A stretch of 64,000 nt of DNA from Candidatus Sericytochromatia bacterium (lineage in GTDB: Bacteria; Cyanobacteriota; Sericytochromatia; UBA7694): contig JADMKE010000036.1 of the NCBI GenBank assembly GCA_018780035.1, positions 45,405 through 109,404 on the forward strand, given 5' to 3'. Every line of letters starts with the position of its first letter. Positions within the stretch are counted from its first letter, which is position 1. Both the position numbers and the translations under genes were made by a program. Shown piece after piece: positions 51,318 to 60,092 of this stretch. The notes below the pieces were generated by a model, which saw only the letters and a program-made list of their open reading frames with translations, was not told the origin of the DNA and searched no databases.

Positions 51318-52973
51318 TTAACGCGCAGTATACGGGGCCCAAACGACATCAAGCCCGTTGGACGTATCCCGCAAACGCAGTCGCGAAGGGCCCATATCCT
51401 CTTTGACAATAAAGGGAATTTCGGCGAAGAAGAGTTTGACTCCCGCATGTAATTGTTCACTGACAAAGGTTTCGCACTGAGATCGTGAGAGACGCAAACT
51501 CTCATGTAAATTGCTGATTTGCTCCGACAGCGTGTTCACGGTTTCCAGCAATTCGCCGCGTTTTTCTTCCAGTCCAGTCAGCTCATCGGCTTTTTCGCGG
51601 GCCCGGGTGCGGATATATATAATCGATTTGATCACCTGTTCGAGTTCACTTTTATAATGCCTTAAATTGTGGTCAATGTCTTTGAGTTTTTGGCGCAGAT
51701 AGGGGTCTTCCCCCAGAGAAACGCGGGTGGCAGAAGAGGCCATTGAGCCCAAAATTTTGACCCGCAAAGAATTGGCCCCCCAGATATTGCCGCCGTTGAT
51801 TTGGCCTTTGCCTCCGTCCATACCGACAAAGATATTGCCCATAATCCGCACTTCGCAATGAAAAAGCCCCTCTGAAATATGCAGATCGCCAAAACACTCT
51901 ACACTGGCGTTTTGAATAAAATTGGCGCGAATATCCCCTTTGGCGGTGAGTGAGGCCTGGTCTCGGCCAAAGATACTCCCTCGGACTTCGATGCTGCCAC
52001 CGGCATCCAAAATGGCATCTTCCACCGAGCCGTGGACAATAATATCGCCCCCGGCTTTGATCTGAAAACCACTGCGCACAGAGCCCATCACCGAGACTGA
52101 GCCTTTAAACTGAATATTGCCCGATTCCATCCCCACTTCCTGCAGGGTGATCATATCGTCCACTTTCACCGAGCGGCTGAGCCTGACAGGGCGGCCAGCC
52201 CGCGCTGCGACCAACAGATTTTTGTCCTGTTCTGAAATTTTAGAACCAACACTTTCAATCAGATGGTAATCCCTGCCCATTTCTGGCGAAATTTCTTCAC
52301 CTGTGACCTTGCGCCCAGCTTGCCCCGTTTCAGGCGGGTGTTTGCGCATCAAAGGCGTGTCCAGATCGACATTTTGCACCAGATTGAGATCTCGGTAATC
52401 AACGGAACCATCGGCTCGCTCACGGGGGCCCCGCTGCAAATTGGTCTCCAAAAGATATTCAAACCAAGCACTTTTGCCCTGTTGGGCCGGTAGGCCTTCA
52501 GCAACCAGTGATTTTTTTAAATGGCCTTGTTCGACAGCCAATTGAAGTACCGCTTCATTCAGGCCATAGACCACCTTCTCTTTTTTCAAACGGGCAATCA
52601 ACTCTTCCCGCGAAGGCGGAAACGCATCTGTGGCAGGCAAAAGCGTCATCCAGGCCTTGAGCTGGTCATCGGAAATATGCACGATCAGATCCGTTTGAAT
52701 TCGGGATGCAATCACCCGACTAAAGGGCTGTTGCAGTCCTTTCCAATCGAGGCTGCAAAGCTCATGCAAGATGGCGGTATGCAGGTGATAACCCGGAAAG
52801 CCTTTTTTTTCAAAGGCCTGTTCCAATAGCAAGAGGGAGGGAGGGGATTCCAATTCAGTTGGATTGACAATCAGCAGGACCTCCGATTGATCGGGGCTCA
52901 GGTGAAAGATCAAACCCTCCTGCTTTTGATTTTCAGAGGATAAATCCGATACATGATAGGTAGAATGACTCAT
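51318..52973 (-). CDS. FapA-like (DUF342) polymer-forming protein, copy 2
   Basis: 551 residues with the same layout as copy 1: an N-terminal alpha-beta domain, beta-helix strands such as GSVSVMGSVRSGFQIKAGGD, IIVHGSVEDAILDAGGS, IEVRGSIFGRDQA and LHISEGLFHCEVRIMG, then a helical coiled coil and a beta C-terminus. It shares motifs such as GRPVRLSRSVKVDDMITLQ. It is the upstream member of a tandem pair, so the duplication has kept both in one transcript. Confidence 0.85.
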   Translation of the reverse strand: MSHSTYHVSDLSSENQKQEGLIFHLSPDQSEVLLIVNPTELESPPSLLLLEQAFEKKGFPGYHLHTAILHELCSLDWKGLQQPFSRVIASRIQTDLIVHISDDQLKAWMTLLPATDAFPPSREELIARLKKEKVVYGLNEAVLQLAVEQGHLKKSLVAEGLPAQQGKSAWFEYLLETNLQRGPRERADGSVDYRDLNLVQNVDLDTPLMRKHPPETGQAGRKVTGEEISPEMGRDYHLIESVGSKISEQDKNLLVAARAGRPVRLSRSVKVDDMITLQEVGMESGNIQFKGSVSVMGSVRSGFQIKAGGDIIVHGSVEDAILDAGGSIEVRGSIFGRDQASLTAKGDIRANFIQNASVECFGDLHISEGLFHCEVRIMGNIFVGMDGGKGQINGGNIWGANSLRVKILGSMASSATRVSLGEDPYLRQKLKDIDHNLRHYKSELEQVIKSIIYIRTRAREKADELTGLEEKRGELLETVNTLSEQISNLHESLRLSRSQCETFVSEQLHAGVKLFFAEIPFIVKEDMGPSRLRLRDTSNGLDVVWAPYTAR

Positions 52974-53127
52974 AGTAGCAGATTCAGATCCTTCTGATGC
53001 TCTTCCTTGTCACAGCGCATTGCAAAAATACATCCACTCTCCGCGCAATCAGCAACTCAATCCCCAATTTCAAACAGGATGCATTTTCTGGCACTTAACA
53101 TTATTAAACAACAAATAATCCATAAAT

Positions 53128-53169
53128 TGAAGGGCAGAAGGCTATTTTGCTCTACTTCCGCCCTTCAAG
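53128..53169 (-). terminator. Hairpin after dihydropyrimidinase
   Basis: TTGAAGGGC (53128-53136) / GCCCTTCAA (53161-53169) forms a 9-bp stem extended by AGAAG/CTTCC pairing. The minus-strand T content after it is modest. It separates the dihydropyrimidinase and FapA-like transcripts. Confidence 0.55.
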
Positions 53170-53183
53170 TTGAGACTGAATAT

Positions 53184-54578
53184 TTACTTCAGTCCCCCAT
53201 AAAGACCGCGTTTGAGAAATTTACCATCGCCTTTTTTGCCGATATAATTGTTTTTCTCAACCACAACTTTGCCACGAGAAATCACGGTTTCAGCCACGCC
53301 TTGAACCTCAAATCCCTCATAGAGGCTGTAATCCACATTCATGTGGTGCATATGCGGGTTGTTGATACTGATCGTCTCTTTGCGCTCGGGATCAAAGATC
53401 ACGAGGTCGGCATCACTGCCCACGGCCACTGTGCCTTTTTTGGGAAAGAGGCCAAAGGTTTTGGCAGCTGCCGTCGAGGTCAAATCGACAAATTTATTCA
53501 CAGAGATGCGGCCACCAACCACCCCGCCGTTATAGACCAGGCTCATGCGGTTTTCAACACCGGGTCCACCGTTGGGAATTTTGGTGAAATCGTGTAATCC
53601 CAAGTGTTTTTGGTCTTTAAAACAAAAAGGGCAGTGATCGGTTGCGATCGATTGCAAATCACCAAAACGCAGACCACGCCAGAGTTTGTCTTGGTTCCAC
53701 TTCTCACGCAACGCGGGGGTCATGACATATTTTGCGCCTTCGAAGCCCTCTTGGAAATAATAACTTTCGTCCAAAAAGAGGTATTGCGGACAGGTCTCAG
53801 CAAAGGCCGGCACACCGCGCTGGCGGGCCATCGAGACCTGATCCAAGGCGTCAGACGAGGAAAGATGCACGATATACACAGGCACACCCGCCACTTCGGC
53901 AATGGAAATCGCCCGGTGTACACCCTCAGCTTCCATGCGGGTGGGACGGGTCAGGCCATGCCATTTGGGGTCGGTTTTGCCCTCGCGCAGGGCCTCTTTG
54001 ATAATTTCGTCAATCACAATCCCGTTTTCGGCGTGCATACAAATTACGGTGCCATCTTGACCGGCTTTGCGCATGGCGCGAAAGATCGTGCCATCGTCGG
54101 TATAAAGCACACCCGGATAGGCCATAAACAGCTTGTAAGAGGTAATACCTTCACTGGCCAATTTGGTCATTTCGGGAATCCGCTCTTCGGGCATATCGGT
54201 GATAATCATGTGAAAGCCGTAATCAATCGCGGCTTTGCCTTCGGCTTTGGCATGCCAACTGTCCAGTGCTTCAAAGGTTGATTTACCTTTGGTCTGAATC
54301 GCAAAGTCAATGATCGTGGTGGTTCCCCCACAGGCCGCTGCGCGGGTACCGGTTTCAAAATCGTCGGCAGAAACGGTGCCACCGAAGGGCATGTCCATAT
54401 GGGTATGGGGATCAATGCCACCGGGAATCACCAAGCGCCCTGCCGCATCGATCAACTGATCTGCGGGCATATCCAGGTTTTTACCAATCACAGAGATGGT
54501 TTCACCTTCGACAAAGATATCGGCAAAATAATCATCCACAGCGGTGACAATGCGGCCATTTTTAATCAGCAATGACAT
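53184..54578 (-). CDS. Dihydropyrimidinase / D-hydantoinase
   Basis: 464 residues in the amidohydrolase TIM barrel. Metal ligands are His58 and His60 (DPHTHMD), carboxylated Lys149 (SYKLFMAYPG), His182 (CMHAEN), His238 (IVHLSS) and Asp314 (ATDHCPF). It opens dihydropyrimidine or hydantoin rings in pyrimidine degradation. Length and motifs are canonical, and DHPase is more likely than a bacterial phenylhydantoinase. AAAGGA precedes the ATG. No partner enzyme (DPYD, beta-ureidopropionase) is adjacent. Confidence 0.95.
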   Translation of the reverse strand: MSLLIKNGRIVTAVDDYFADIFVEGETISVIGKNLDMPADQLIDAAGRLVIPGGIDPHTHMDMPFGGTVSADDFETGTRAAACGGTTTIIDFAIQTKGKSTFEALDSWHAKAEGKAAIDYGFHMIITDMPEERIPEMTKLASEGITSYKLFMAYPGVLYTDDGTIFRAMRKAGQDGTVICMHAENGIVIDEIIKEALREGKTDPKWHGLTRPTRMEAEGVHRAISIAEVAGVPVYIVHLSSSDALDQVSMARQRGVPAFAETCPQYLFLDESYYFQEGFEGAKYVMTPALREKWNQDKLWRGLRFGDLQSIATDHCPFCFKDQKHLGLHDFTKIPNGGPGVENRMSLVYNGGVVGGRISVNKFVDLTSTAAAKTFGLFPKKGTVAVGSDADLVIFDPERKETISINNPHMHHMNVDYSLYEGFEVQGVAETVISRGKVVVEKNNYIGKKGDGKFLKRGLYGGLK

Positions 54579-54703
54579 AGACAGGGCATCCTTTCCAACG
54601 TTAAGAAATGAAAGAAATGGGCAGAGTGAATGTCAGCAAAGAAAGCCTAAATAAGGTTTGAATCGCAGACCTGGACAGGTATTCAGGCTTATTACCAACA
54701 GGA

Positions 54704-55414
54704 TTATGGTAGCACAGAAGCCCTTTTTTTCCAAACCGGCTGGGATTGCAAAAGCCCATCGAGATCGTGAATCTGTTTCACGGTAAAATGGGGCTGTTCC
54801 TGTTCAGATTGGGGCAGAATATGGGCGCATTCCCCCTGGCAAATCCAGACGGTGGTCATGCCCAGGGCATTGCCTGCCACAATTTCGTTGGTGATGCGAT
54901 CGCCGATCACCCAGATTTCACGGGGTTCTCCGCCCAAAGTCTGATGAATTTCAGCAAAGACCTCGCGCTTGCCTTGCAAACGGGCAATATCCACATAAAA
55001 AATCTGTTGGAAGAGCGCTTCGATACCCAAGAGTTCGACCTTGCGGCGCTGGGCCTGCTCATAGCCCGAAGTAACCAGATACAAAGGCACTGCTTCGGCC
55101 CATTTTTGCAGCAGGGGCAAGGTCTCGGGAAAGAGATCCAATTCGCTGAAAACGGGATTAAAATAAGCATCAAACCCCGCTTTGATAATCGTCTGACAGG
55201 TAAAGCCAAAATGATTGGCCAACAGGGCATTGATTTCTTCGCGGGGCTGGGTCACAAGCAAATGCTGGCGGGTCTGCATCAATTCATCGGGATGAACGGA
55301 GAGACCCGCCGCGTGCATCGCGAGACAGGCTTGCCAATGCGCCTCTCGCACCAATTGACCATGGGTATCGATCAGGGTATCGTCCAGGTCAAAGATCAGG
55401 GCGCGAACAGGCAT
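54704..55414 (-). CDS. HAD-superfamily hydrolase
   Basis: 236 residues. Motif I FDLDDTLIDT (catalytic Asp pair), motif II LVTSGY, a Lys in the cap-side (QAQRRKVELLG) and motif IV GDRITNEIVAGNALGM are all present. It is a phosphatase of the HAD IA type with a helical cap; the substrate is unknown. Its ATG lies 10 nt after the ssb stop, so the two form an operon. Confidence 0.92.
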   Translation of the reverse strand: MPVRALIFDLDDTLIDTHGQLVREAHWQACLAMHAAGLSVHPDELMQTRQHLLVTQPREEINALLANHFGFTCQTIIKAGFDAYFNPVFSELDLFPETLPLLQKWAEAVPLYLVTSGYEQAQRRKVELLGIEALFQQIFYVDIARLQGKREVFAEIHQTLGGEPREIWVIGDRITNEIVAGNALGMTTVWICQGECAHILPQSEQEQPHFTVKQIHDLDGLLQSQPVWKKRASVLP

Positions 55415-55424
55415 GGCTCACAAC

Positions 55425-55916
55425 TTAAAAAGGTGGCAATTCGTCGTCATCGACAAATTCGTCGGGACCAAAATCGTCCTGGGCGGCAGCACGGGCCGGA
55501 GCAGCGGCTCTGACCGGGGCGGCCGATTCATGCCGGGGAGCGGGGGCGCCGCCACCAAAATCACCTGTACGCTCTTCACGAGAGCGACGGGATTCGAGCA
55601 TCTGGAAATTTTCGCCATGAACATAATATTTTTGGCGTTTTTCGCCTTGGGGGGTTTCCCAATTGTCGACGCGCAGGGCACCCGTCACACTGATCAAATC
55701 ACCTTTTTTGACAAACTCACCCAAGCGTTCAGCCTGTTTGTCCCAGAATTTGCAAGAAATCCAGTCGGTGATGGGGTTGCCAGAGGCATCTTTGGTGGTG
55801 CGGTTGACAGCCAAACGCACCTCGGCGATAGCGGTCCCACTTTGGGTGTGACGCATATCGTCGGACACGTTGTTTCCTGCCCGACCAATCACAACAATCT
55901 GATTATTAGCGGCCAT
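55425..55916 (-). CDS. ssb: Single-stranded DNA-binding protein
   Basis: 163 residues. The OB fold is MAANNQIVVIGRAGNNV, IAEVRLAVNRTT, DWISCKFWDKQAERLGEFVKKGDLISVTG. A Pro/Ala/Arg-rich linker follows, then an acidic tip DDDELPPF that recruits partner proteins. It protects single-stranded DNA in replication and repair. AAAGGAG precedes the ATG. A strong promoter with an overlapping palindrome lies upstream. Confidence 0.97.
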   Translation of the reverse strand: MAANNQIVVIGRAGNNVSDDMRHTQSGTAIAEVRLAVNRTTKDASGNPITDWISCKFWDKQAERLGEFVKKGDLISVTGALRVDNWETPQGEKRQKYYVHGENFQMLESRRSREERTGDFGGGAPAPRHESAAPVRAAAPARAAAQDDFGPDEFVDDDELPPF

Positions 55917-55960
55917 AAGTATATTCTCCTTTAGAGAGCATTCAAAGTTATATGTGTTCT

Positions 55961-55998
55961 AGCATAACATACGCATACATACATGACAAGTATGTCAT
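55961..55998 (-). promoter_or_regulatory. Strong ssb promoter overlapped by an operator-like palindrome
   Basis: On the minus strand TTGTCA (55989-55984) and TATGCT (55966-55961) have an exact 17-bp spacer. ATGACA-AGTA-TGTCAT (55983-55998) is a perfect inverted repeat covering the -35, so a repressor bound there would block it. It also abuts the stop of the upstream gene. Confidence 0.6.
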
Positions 55999-56334
55999 TT
56001 AGCTGGGAAAATCGTCGTCGTCTTCTTCGCTAACCGAGGCCCCTTTGCTTTTGCGAAAAGCGCGGAAATCCGTAATTTGCGCCACTTCGACCGCCGCTTC
56101 TTTTTTGGCAGCGGGCGGGGCGGGCGGCGCTTGCGGGGCTTTGGCCTCTTGAAAGCCTCTTCCGGTCAAGGTTACCACTGACTCTTCGACCATTTTGGCA
56201 AAGTGAAGAAAGTCTTCGCGCGAAAAATAGAGGGCAGCCTGATAGGCATTGACCACCACTTTGTTTTCGCTTTGCACTTCCCAAATGGTGCCAAATTCGC
56301 ATTCACCGAGTGTTTTAAAATCTTCTGCATCCAT
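55999..56334 (-). CDS. Small protein with an SSB-like acidic tail
   Basis: 111 residues. The N-terminal half (EFGTIWEVQSENKVVVN, YFSREDFLHFAKMVEES) is a compact alpha-beta region of unknown family. A Pro/Ala-rich linker follows, then a C-terminal tail ending EEDDDDFPS. That tail mimics the acidic tip of the adjacent SSB (DDELPPF) at the same C-terminal place. It may compete for or share SSB-binding partners (inference). The gene lies 82 bp upstream of ssb on the same strand and probably has its own transcript as well as reading into ssb. AGGA is 11 nt before the ATG. Confidence 0.6.
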   Translation of the reverse strand: MDAEDFKTLGECEFGTIWEVQSENKVVVNAYQAALYFSREDFLHFAKMVEESVVTLTGRGFQEAKAPQAPPAPPAAKKEAAVEVAQITDFRAFRKSKGASVSEEDDDDFPS

Positions 56335-56393
56335 AGAGTGTTTAATCCTGGTTGTTTAAGCTTGCGGCCTGGGCACTGTTTGGGCACATCTGA

Positions 56394-56424
56394 CTGGCTA
56401 TAGCCAGATCTAGCGAGATCTGGC
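56394..56424. repeat. Overlapping palindromes able to form alternative hairpins
   Basis: CTGGCTATAGCCAG (56394-56407) is a 14-bp palindrome. GCCAGATCT-AGCG-AGATCTGGC (56403-56424) is a 9-bp stem with a 4-nt loop that shares GCCAG with it, so only one can form at a time. It lies between two divergent genes. It may be a regulatory RNA element, a protein site or a mobile palindromic repeat; no T tract is adjacent. Confidence 0.5.
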
Positions 56425-56522
56425 TGGAATCCGCAACAGGTGTGCGCTGGGGCTCATTTTAACACAGCTTTTTGGCCTGCGGTAGGCCCCCATGTTAGAG
56501 TGAGTCCCAGAGGATTTTAACC

Positions 56523-57584
56523 ATGCGTATTCTGCTCCTGGCTGTGCAAAATCGGCCTGAAAGCGTTGAACTGCCCAGCTCTGAGCTCAGCAGTTTTCCA
56601 GGCATTCTGCTCGAAGACCCGATCTCAACCCAACACAAACTGGTCAAAGATCTGCCTGCCGCCGCCCAAGAAATCACAGCCTATCAGCCCGATCTGGTGG
56701 TCTTTCGCGGCGATCCCAGTCTGACACTTGTGTGGCAAAACCAACTAGAAAAAGTCTTTCCCCGCCTGTTTAGCTTTGTCTCCGAGCAGGTTGAGCTTTT
56801 CGCCATTCTGGCCGAGCTCAATCCCCGCCTCTGGGTCCTGCGCCGCAAGCGTTTGCAAGACAAAAGCGCAACCTATCGACCCAGAGAGAAAACAGACACA
56901 TCGGCCCTGTTTGAGTCGTTTTCAGAACCTGAAAAAAAACAGGCCCAGGAAAAACTCAGAGACTGGCTGGAGATCCATCCCAGACTGTCGCCATTTTTAA
57001 ACCAGGTCGAGAGCGCCGATTTTGAACGCATCCTCTATTGCATGGCCCTCTTGGAAAAGGCCTTGGCCGATTGGAAATGTCCTGCCAGCGTTCGGGCCCT
57101 GGATGTGGGCACCCACGCTTGGAACTACGCCCCAGCTCTGGCTGTGAGCTTGCGCGAGAAAGCCTCACTGGTGGAGTTAACCGGCATCGAACTCGATCCC
57201 TGGTATTTACATCAAGACTGCACCCGTGGCGATGTGGCCCGCTATTATGCACATCTTTGCCAAGCCCGCTTTTTGGAAGGGGATTTTTTGCAATTTCGCG
57301 AACGCCAGGATCTGATCTGCCATTTTTTGCCTCTGATTCTGCCGCAAAATGCCCTGCTCTGGCGTATCCCGATGCAATACCACCATCCAGTGCAATGGCT
57401 CAAACACACCTGGGATCGCTTGCGGCCCGGTGGTCGCGCCGTCTTTTATATCGGAAAAGAGGTGGAATACAACGCCTTTATTCAGACTGTCAAAAACGCC
57501 GGACTGGAGCTGAGTTATTCAGAACCTTGGTTTTGCCCCTGGCGCCAAAAGGAACAGGGTTTTTTGAATCTGCTCAATCGTTAA
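56523..57584 (+). CDS. Class I SAM-dependent methyltransferase-like protein
   Basis: 353 residues. The first 130 are a separate alpha-beta domain (ALLLAVQN-type start reading MRILLLAVQNRPESVEL, then LVVFRGDPSL). A Rossmann methyltransferase-like core lies at about 180-320: motif I ALDVGTHAWNYAPALAV, post-I LTGIELDPWYL and a WDRLRPGGRAVFYIG strand. The glycine loop is atypical (GTHAWN rather than GxGxG), so binding of S-adenosylmethionine is not certain. It sits 126 bp upstream of the protease-like gene. The substrate is unknown. Confidence 0.6.
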   Translation: MRILLLAVQNRPESVELPSSELSSFPGILLEDPISTQHKLVKDLPAAAQEITAYQPDLVVFRGDPSLTLVWQNQLEKVFPRLFSFVSEQVELFAILAELNPRLWVLRRKRLQDKSATYRPREKTDTSALFESFSEPEKKQAQEKLRDWLEIHPRLSPFLNQVESADFERILYCMALLEKALADWKCPASVRALDVGTHAWNYAPALAVSLREKASLVELTGIELDPWYLHQDCTRGDVARYYAHLCQARFLEGDFLQFRERQDLICHFLPLILPQNALLWRIPMQYHHPVQWLKHTWDRLRPGGRAVFYIGKEVEYNAFIQTVKNAGLELSYSEPWFCPWRQKEQGFLNLLNR

Positions 57585-57606
57585 CTAAACCGTTAACTAA
57601 ACGGTT
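57579..57606 (+). repeat. Tandem CGTTAACTAAAC with overlapping hairpin
   Basis: CGTTAACTAAAC occurs at 57579-57590 and 57591-57602. AACCGTT (57588-57594) and AACGGTT (57600-57606) form a 7-5-7 inverted repeat right after the methyltransferase stop. It could be a weak terminator or a binding site; no T tract follows. Confidence 0.5.
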
Positions 57607-57673
57607 CGTCAAGCGTTCAAAACAGGCATCACCGCCCAGTGAATCGGTTACAATGAAGGTTAAATTCGCCCAA

Positions 57674-57704
57674 CCAGGAAAAGCCCAGGAAAACCCCAGG
57701 AAAA
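57674..57704 (+). repeat. Three CCAGGAAAA repeats in a row before the 57711 start
   Basis: CCAGGAAAA starts at 57674, 57685 and 57696, an 11-bp period. Each carries AGGA, so the mRNA leader offers three Shine-Dalgarno-like sites ahead of ATG 57711 (the last is 9 nt away). Confidence 0.6.
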
Positions 57705-57710
57705 ACCAAC

Positions 57711-60092
57711 ATGTTGAAGCTCCCCCCTTCGTCAGGATCTCCGATACCAAGCCAGTCGTTCCCTGTCTCAGCCACAGCCAGTCCACCAGCCCTGCCCGAG
57801 CCACCTGAGCAGGCCGAAGATCTGGCTCTGGCCCAGGGAGAAAACCTGCAGGTCAGCGAACCCGAGAAAGGCCCTTTGGCTGTAGCACCTCCGCTGCGCT
57901 TTGCCGCTGGAGCCCCCGCTGAGACGGGCACAAAAAAACCAAAACCCCAACCAAATAAACCCCAGCCAAACAAAAAAGCCCCTCCAGCTCCCCCCCTAAA
58001 AAAACCGGCTCCGCCCAAATCGGACCCCCTCCCAGCGCCCGTCCCCGAACCCGAACCCGAACCCGAACCCGTGGACCCCGATCTGGGCTTGGACAAACCC
58101 GCCCGCATCAAAGGTTCCAACCGGCCCCCCGAAAAAGCCGATGAACAGGTCTACGACGAATATCTCAGCCTGCAGCGGGAATTGCGGGACGACCCCAGTC
58201 AGACCAGTCAGACCAGTCTGAGCCCGGAAGCCCGGCGCACCCTGATTCAAGAAAAACTGCTGTTGCGTCTCGGACGGGAAACGTATCAAAATTTGCCGCC
58301 TGCGCAGCAAACCGCTTTGAACCAATTTCTGGCCCGCTTTGAAATCAAAGATCTGGTGCTGAGCGAAGTCCAATCGGAAGGGGGGGCTGACGCCGTGGAC
58401 GGTATTGTGACCGGCACCGGCGTGGATGGGCACTACACCAATTCGCTCTTAAATTCAATCAAAGGCCTGCTCGAAAGCAAACGGCTCAGCCCAGAATTGC
58501 TCACGGCTTTGGAAAACTTTCAACAAGCGCCTTTGCACCCGGAATTGGAAAGTCAACGTCTGACCTTGCTGCGCAGTGCCCTGCAGGAATTGGCCTTTCC
58601 CGAACGGATTGAACAGCATTCCAAAGGCACCTGTGCGCCGACGACCGTTCAAATTTTGTTGGCCTTAAAAAACCCAGTCAAATACCTGGAGATCTTAAGG
58701 GGTTTGGCCAGCCCCGAGGGAAAGGTGCCGCCAGCCCATTTAAGTGGCTCCGATCTGATGGAACGCGAAGCAGATACACTCAAAGACGATAAAAGTGGCC
58801 GCAGTCTCTCCAGCCGTCTGCTGCAACCGGCGTTTATGGAATATGCCAATGGCCCAGAAAACTACGACAATGCCCGCGACCGCAATATCAACGGCGACAA
58901 AGAATACCCTGGTTTGGATGAAAAAGGAGCGGTCAGGCTCAATGCCGCCCTCTTTGGCGAAAACACCTACCAATTGCGCTATTTGCATGCCGATCCCGAC
59001 CCCACTTGGAAGGGATTTGTCAAATCGAGCCAACTCAAACAGGAACTGGCACAGGCCCTGGCCCAAGGCGAACCCGTGCCGGTGGGCCTGCGCTGGGGTG
59101 AAAGCGCCCACAAGATTTTGCTCACAGCCATCGACCCAGCACAAGAAAAGGCCTTTTTTATGAACCCCTGGGGTGAGTTGCAGCATATGCATTTGGAGGT
59201 CTTTTATGCCCGACTCGACTCCGCTTCGTTGCCCCAATTGCCAACGCTTACCCCACTTGAAAACAAAACCGCACTTGAAACACTGCCCGGCAAAGCCAGC
59301 AAAAAAAGCGCGTATAACGCCATCAGCAATTGGCGCTATTATAAAGTGACCGACTATTTGGTCGAAGACCCTGTCTTGAAAAAACTGCCCGAGGCGCACA
59401 AAACCCTGCTGCGCGAAAAATTCCGCAGCCTGCGTTTGAGCCCGGAATACGGCTCCCGTCAATTGGATCTTTTATTGCATCTGAGTAAATCCGGCCTGGC
59501 AGATGAACACATGTTCAGCCGCATTCAGGCCGTGCGCGACAAAGACGAATTGGCCGCTCTGGTGCGCCTTTACGGCCTGTCTGAAAAGCTCTCACCCGAA
59601 GCGCTCAAACCTTTGCTGGACGCCGCTCCCGATCAAAACCTGGACGCCGTCTATTACGAAATGCTGCTCGCTCATCTCGACCAGCCCGAAATGAGTGGGT
59701 TCTTGATCGCCAAAGCCCAAGCTCAAAAATCAGCCAAAGAGACGGGGCAAATCGAAACCCAAAACAGCGCCCAGGCCAAAATCAAAGAGGATTTTATTGC
59801 CTTGGAAAGTGGCGGTAGTCTGGAGAATTTAAAAGATCTCAGCAAAGGCGCAAACGAGCAAACCCGCCTGTTTATGCTGCGCAAAATCGCAGAAAAATGG
59901 CCCCATGCCCAGGCCGAACAGGCCGCCCAGGTCTTGACCGCCGATCTCAATCTGATCGAACTCAAATACCTGCTGCAGGGAATCGAACCCAATACCCGCT
60001 TTGTCGGCGCGGATAGCCCCGATCAATTACGCAGGTTTTTGCGCATGAGCGTGAGAAACGCCGCTCTGACGCGCAAAGCGGCAGGCACATGA
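57711..60092 (+). CDS. Predicted papain-like (C-H-N) cysteine protease or peptidase-fold effector
   Basis: 793 residues. The first 130 are Pro/Glu/Lys-rich and include a run of Glu-Pro pairs encoded by CCCGAA hexamers. The middle has a Cys-first signature: KGTCAPTTVQ (Cys308), His467 in ESAHKILLTAID and Asn485 in FFMNPWG, the Cys-His-Asn order of papain-like peptidases. The C-terminal 300 residues are helical. No signal peptide is present. AGGA repeats precede the ATG. The stop overlaps the start of a 97-residue gene (ATGA). It may be a secreted or delivered peptidase, or a transglutaminase-like enzyme; the substrate is unknown. Confidence 0.6.
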   Translation: MLKLPPSSGSPIPSQSFPVSATASPPALPEPPEQAEDLALAQGENLQVSEPEKGPLAVAPPLRFAAGAPAETGTKKPKPQPNKPQPNKKAPPAPPLKKPAPPKSDPLPAPVPEPEPEPEPVDPDLGLDKPARIKGSNRPPEKADEQVYDEYLSLQRELRDDPSQTSQTSLSPEARRTLIQEKLLLRLGRETYQNLPPAQQTALNQFLARFEIKDLVLSEVQSEGGADAVDGIVTGTGVDGHYTNSLLNSIKGLLESKRLSPELLTALENFQQAPLHPELESQRLTLLRSALQELAFPERIEQHSKGTCAPTTVQILLALKNPVKYLEILRGLASPEGKVPPAHLSGSDLMEREADTLKDDKSGRSLSSRLLQPAFMEYANGPENYDNARDRNINGDKEYPGLDEKGAVRLNAALFGENTYQLRYLHADPDPTWKGFVKSSQLKQELAQALAQGEPVPVGLRWGESAHKILLTAIDPAQEKAFFMNPWGELQHMHLEVFYARLDSASLPQLPTLTPLENKTALETLPGKASKKSAYNAISNWRYYKVTDYLVEDPVLKKLPEAHKTLLREKFRSLRLSPEYGSRQLDLLLHLSKSGLADEHMFSRIQAVRDKDELAALVRLYGLSEKLSPEALKPLLDAAPDQNLDAVYYEMLLAHLDQPEMSGFLIAKAQAQKSAKETGQIETQNSAQAKIKEDFIALESGGSLENLKDLSKGANEQTRLFMLRKIAEKWPHAQAEQAAQVLTADLNLIELKYLLQGIEPNTRFVGADSPDQLRRFLRMSVRNAALTRKAAGT

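Noticed and set aside
53007..53597. 196-codon plus-strand frame over the dihydropyrimidinase 3' end
   Set aside because: Antisense shadow of a well-supported gene.
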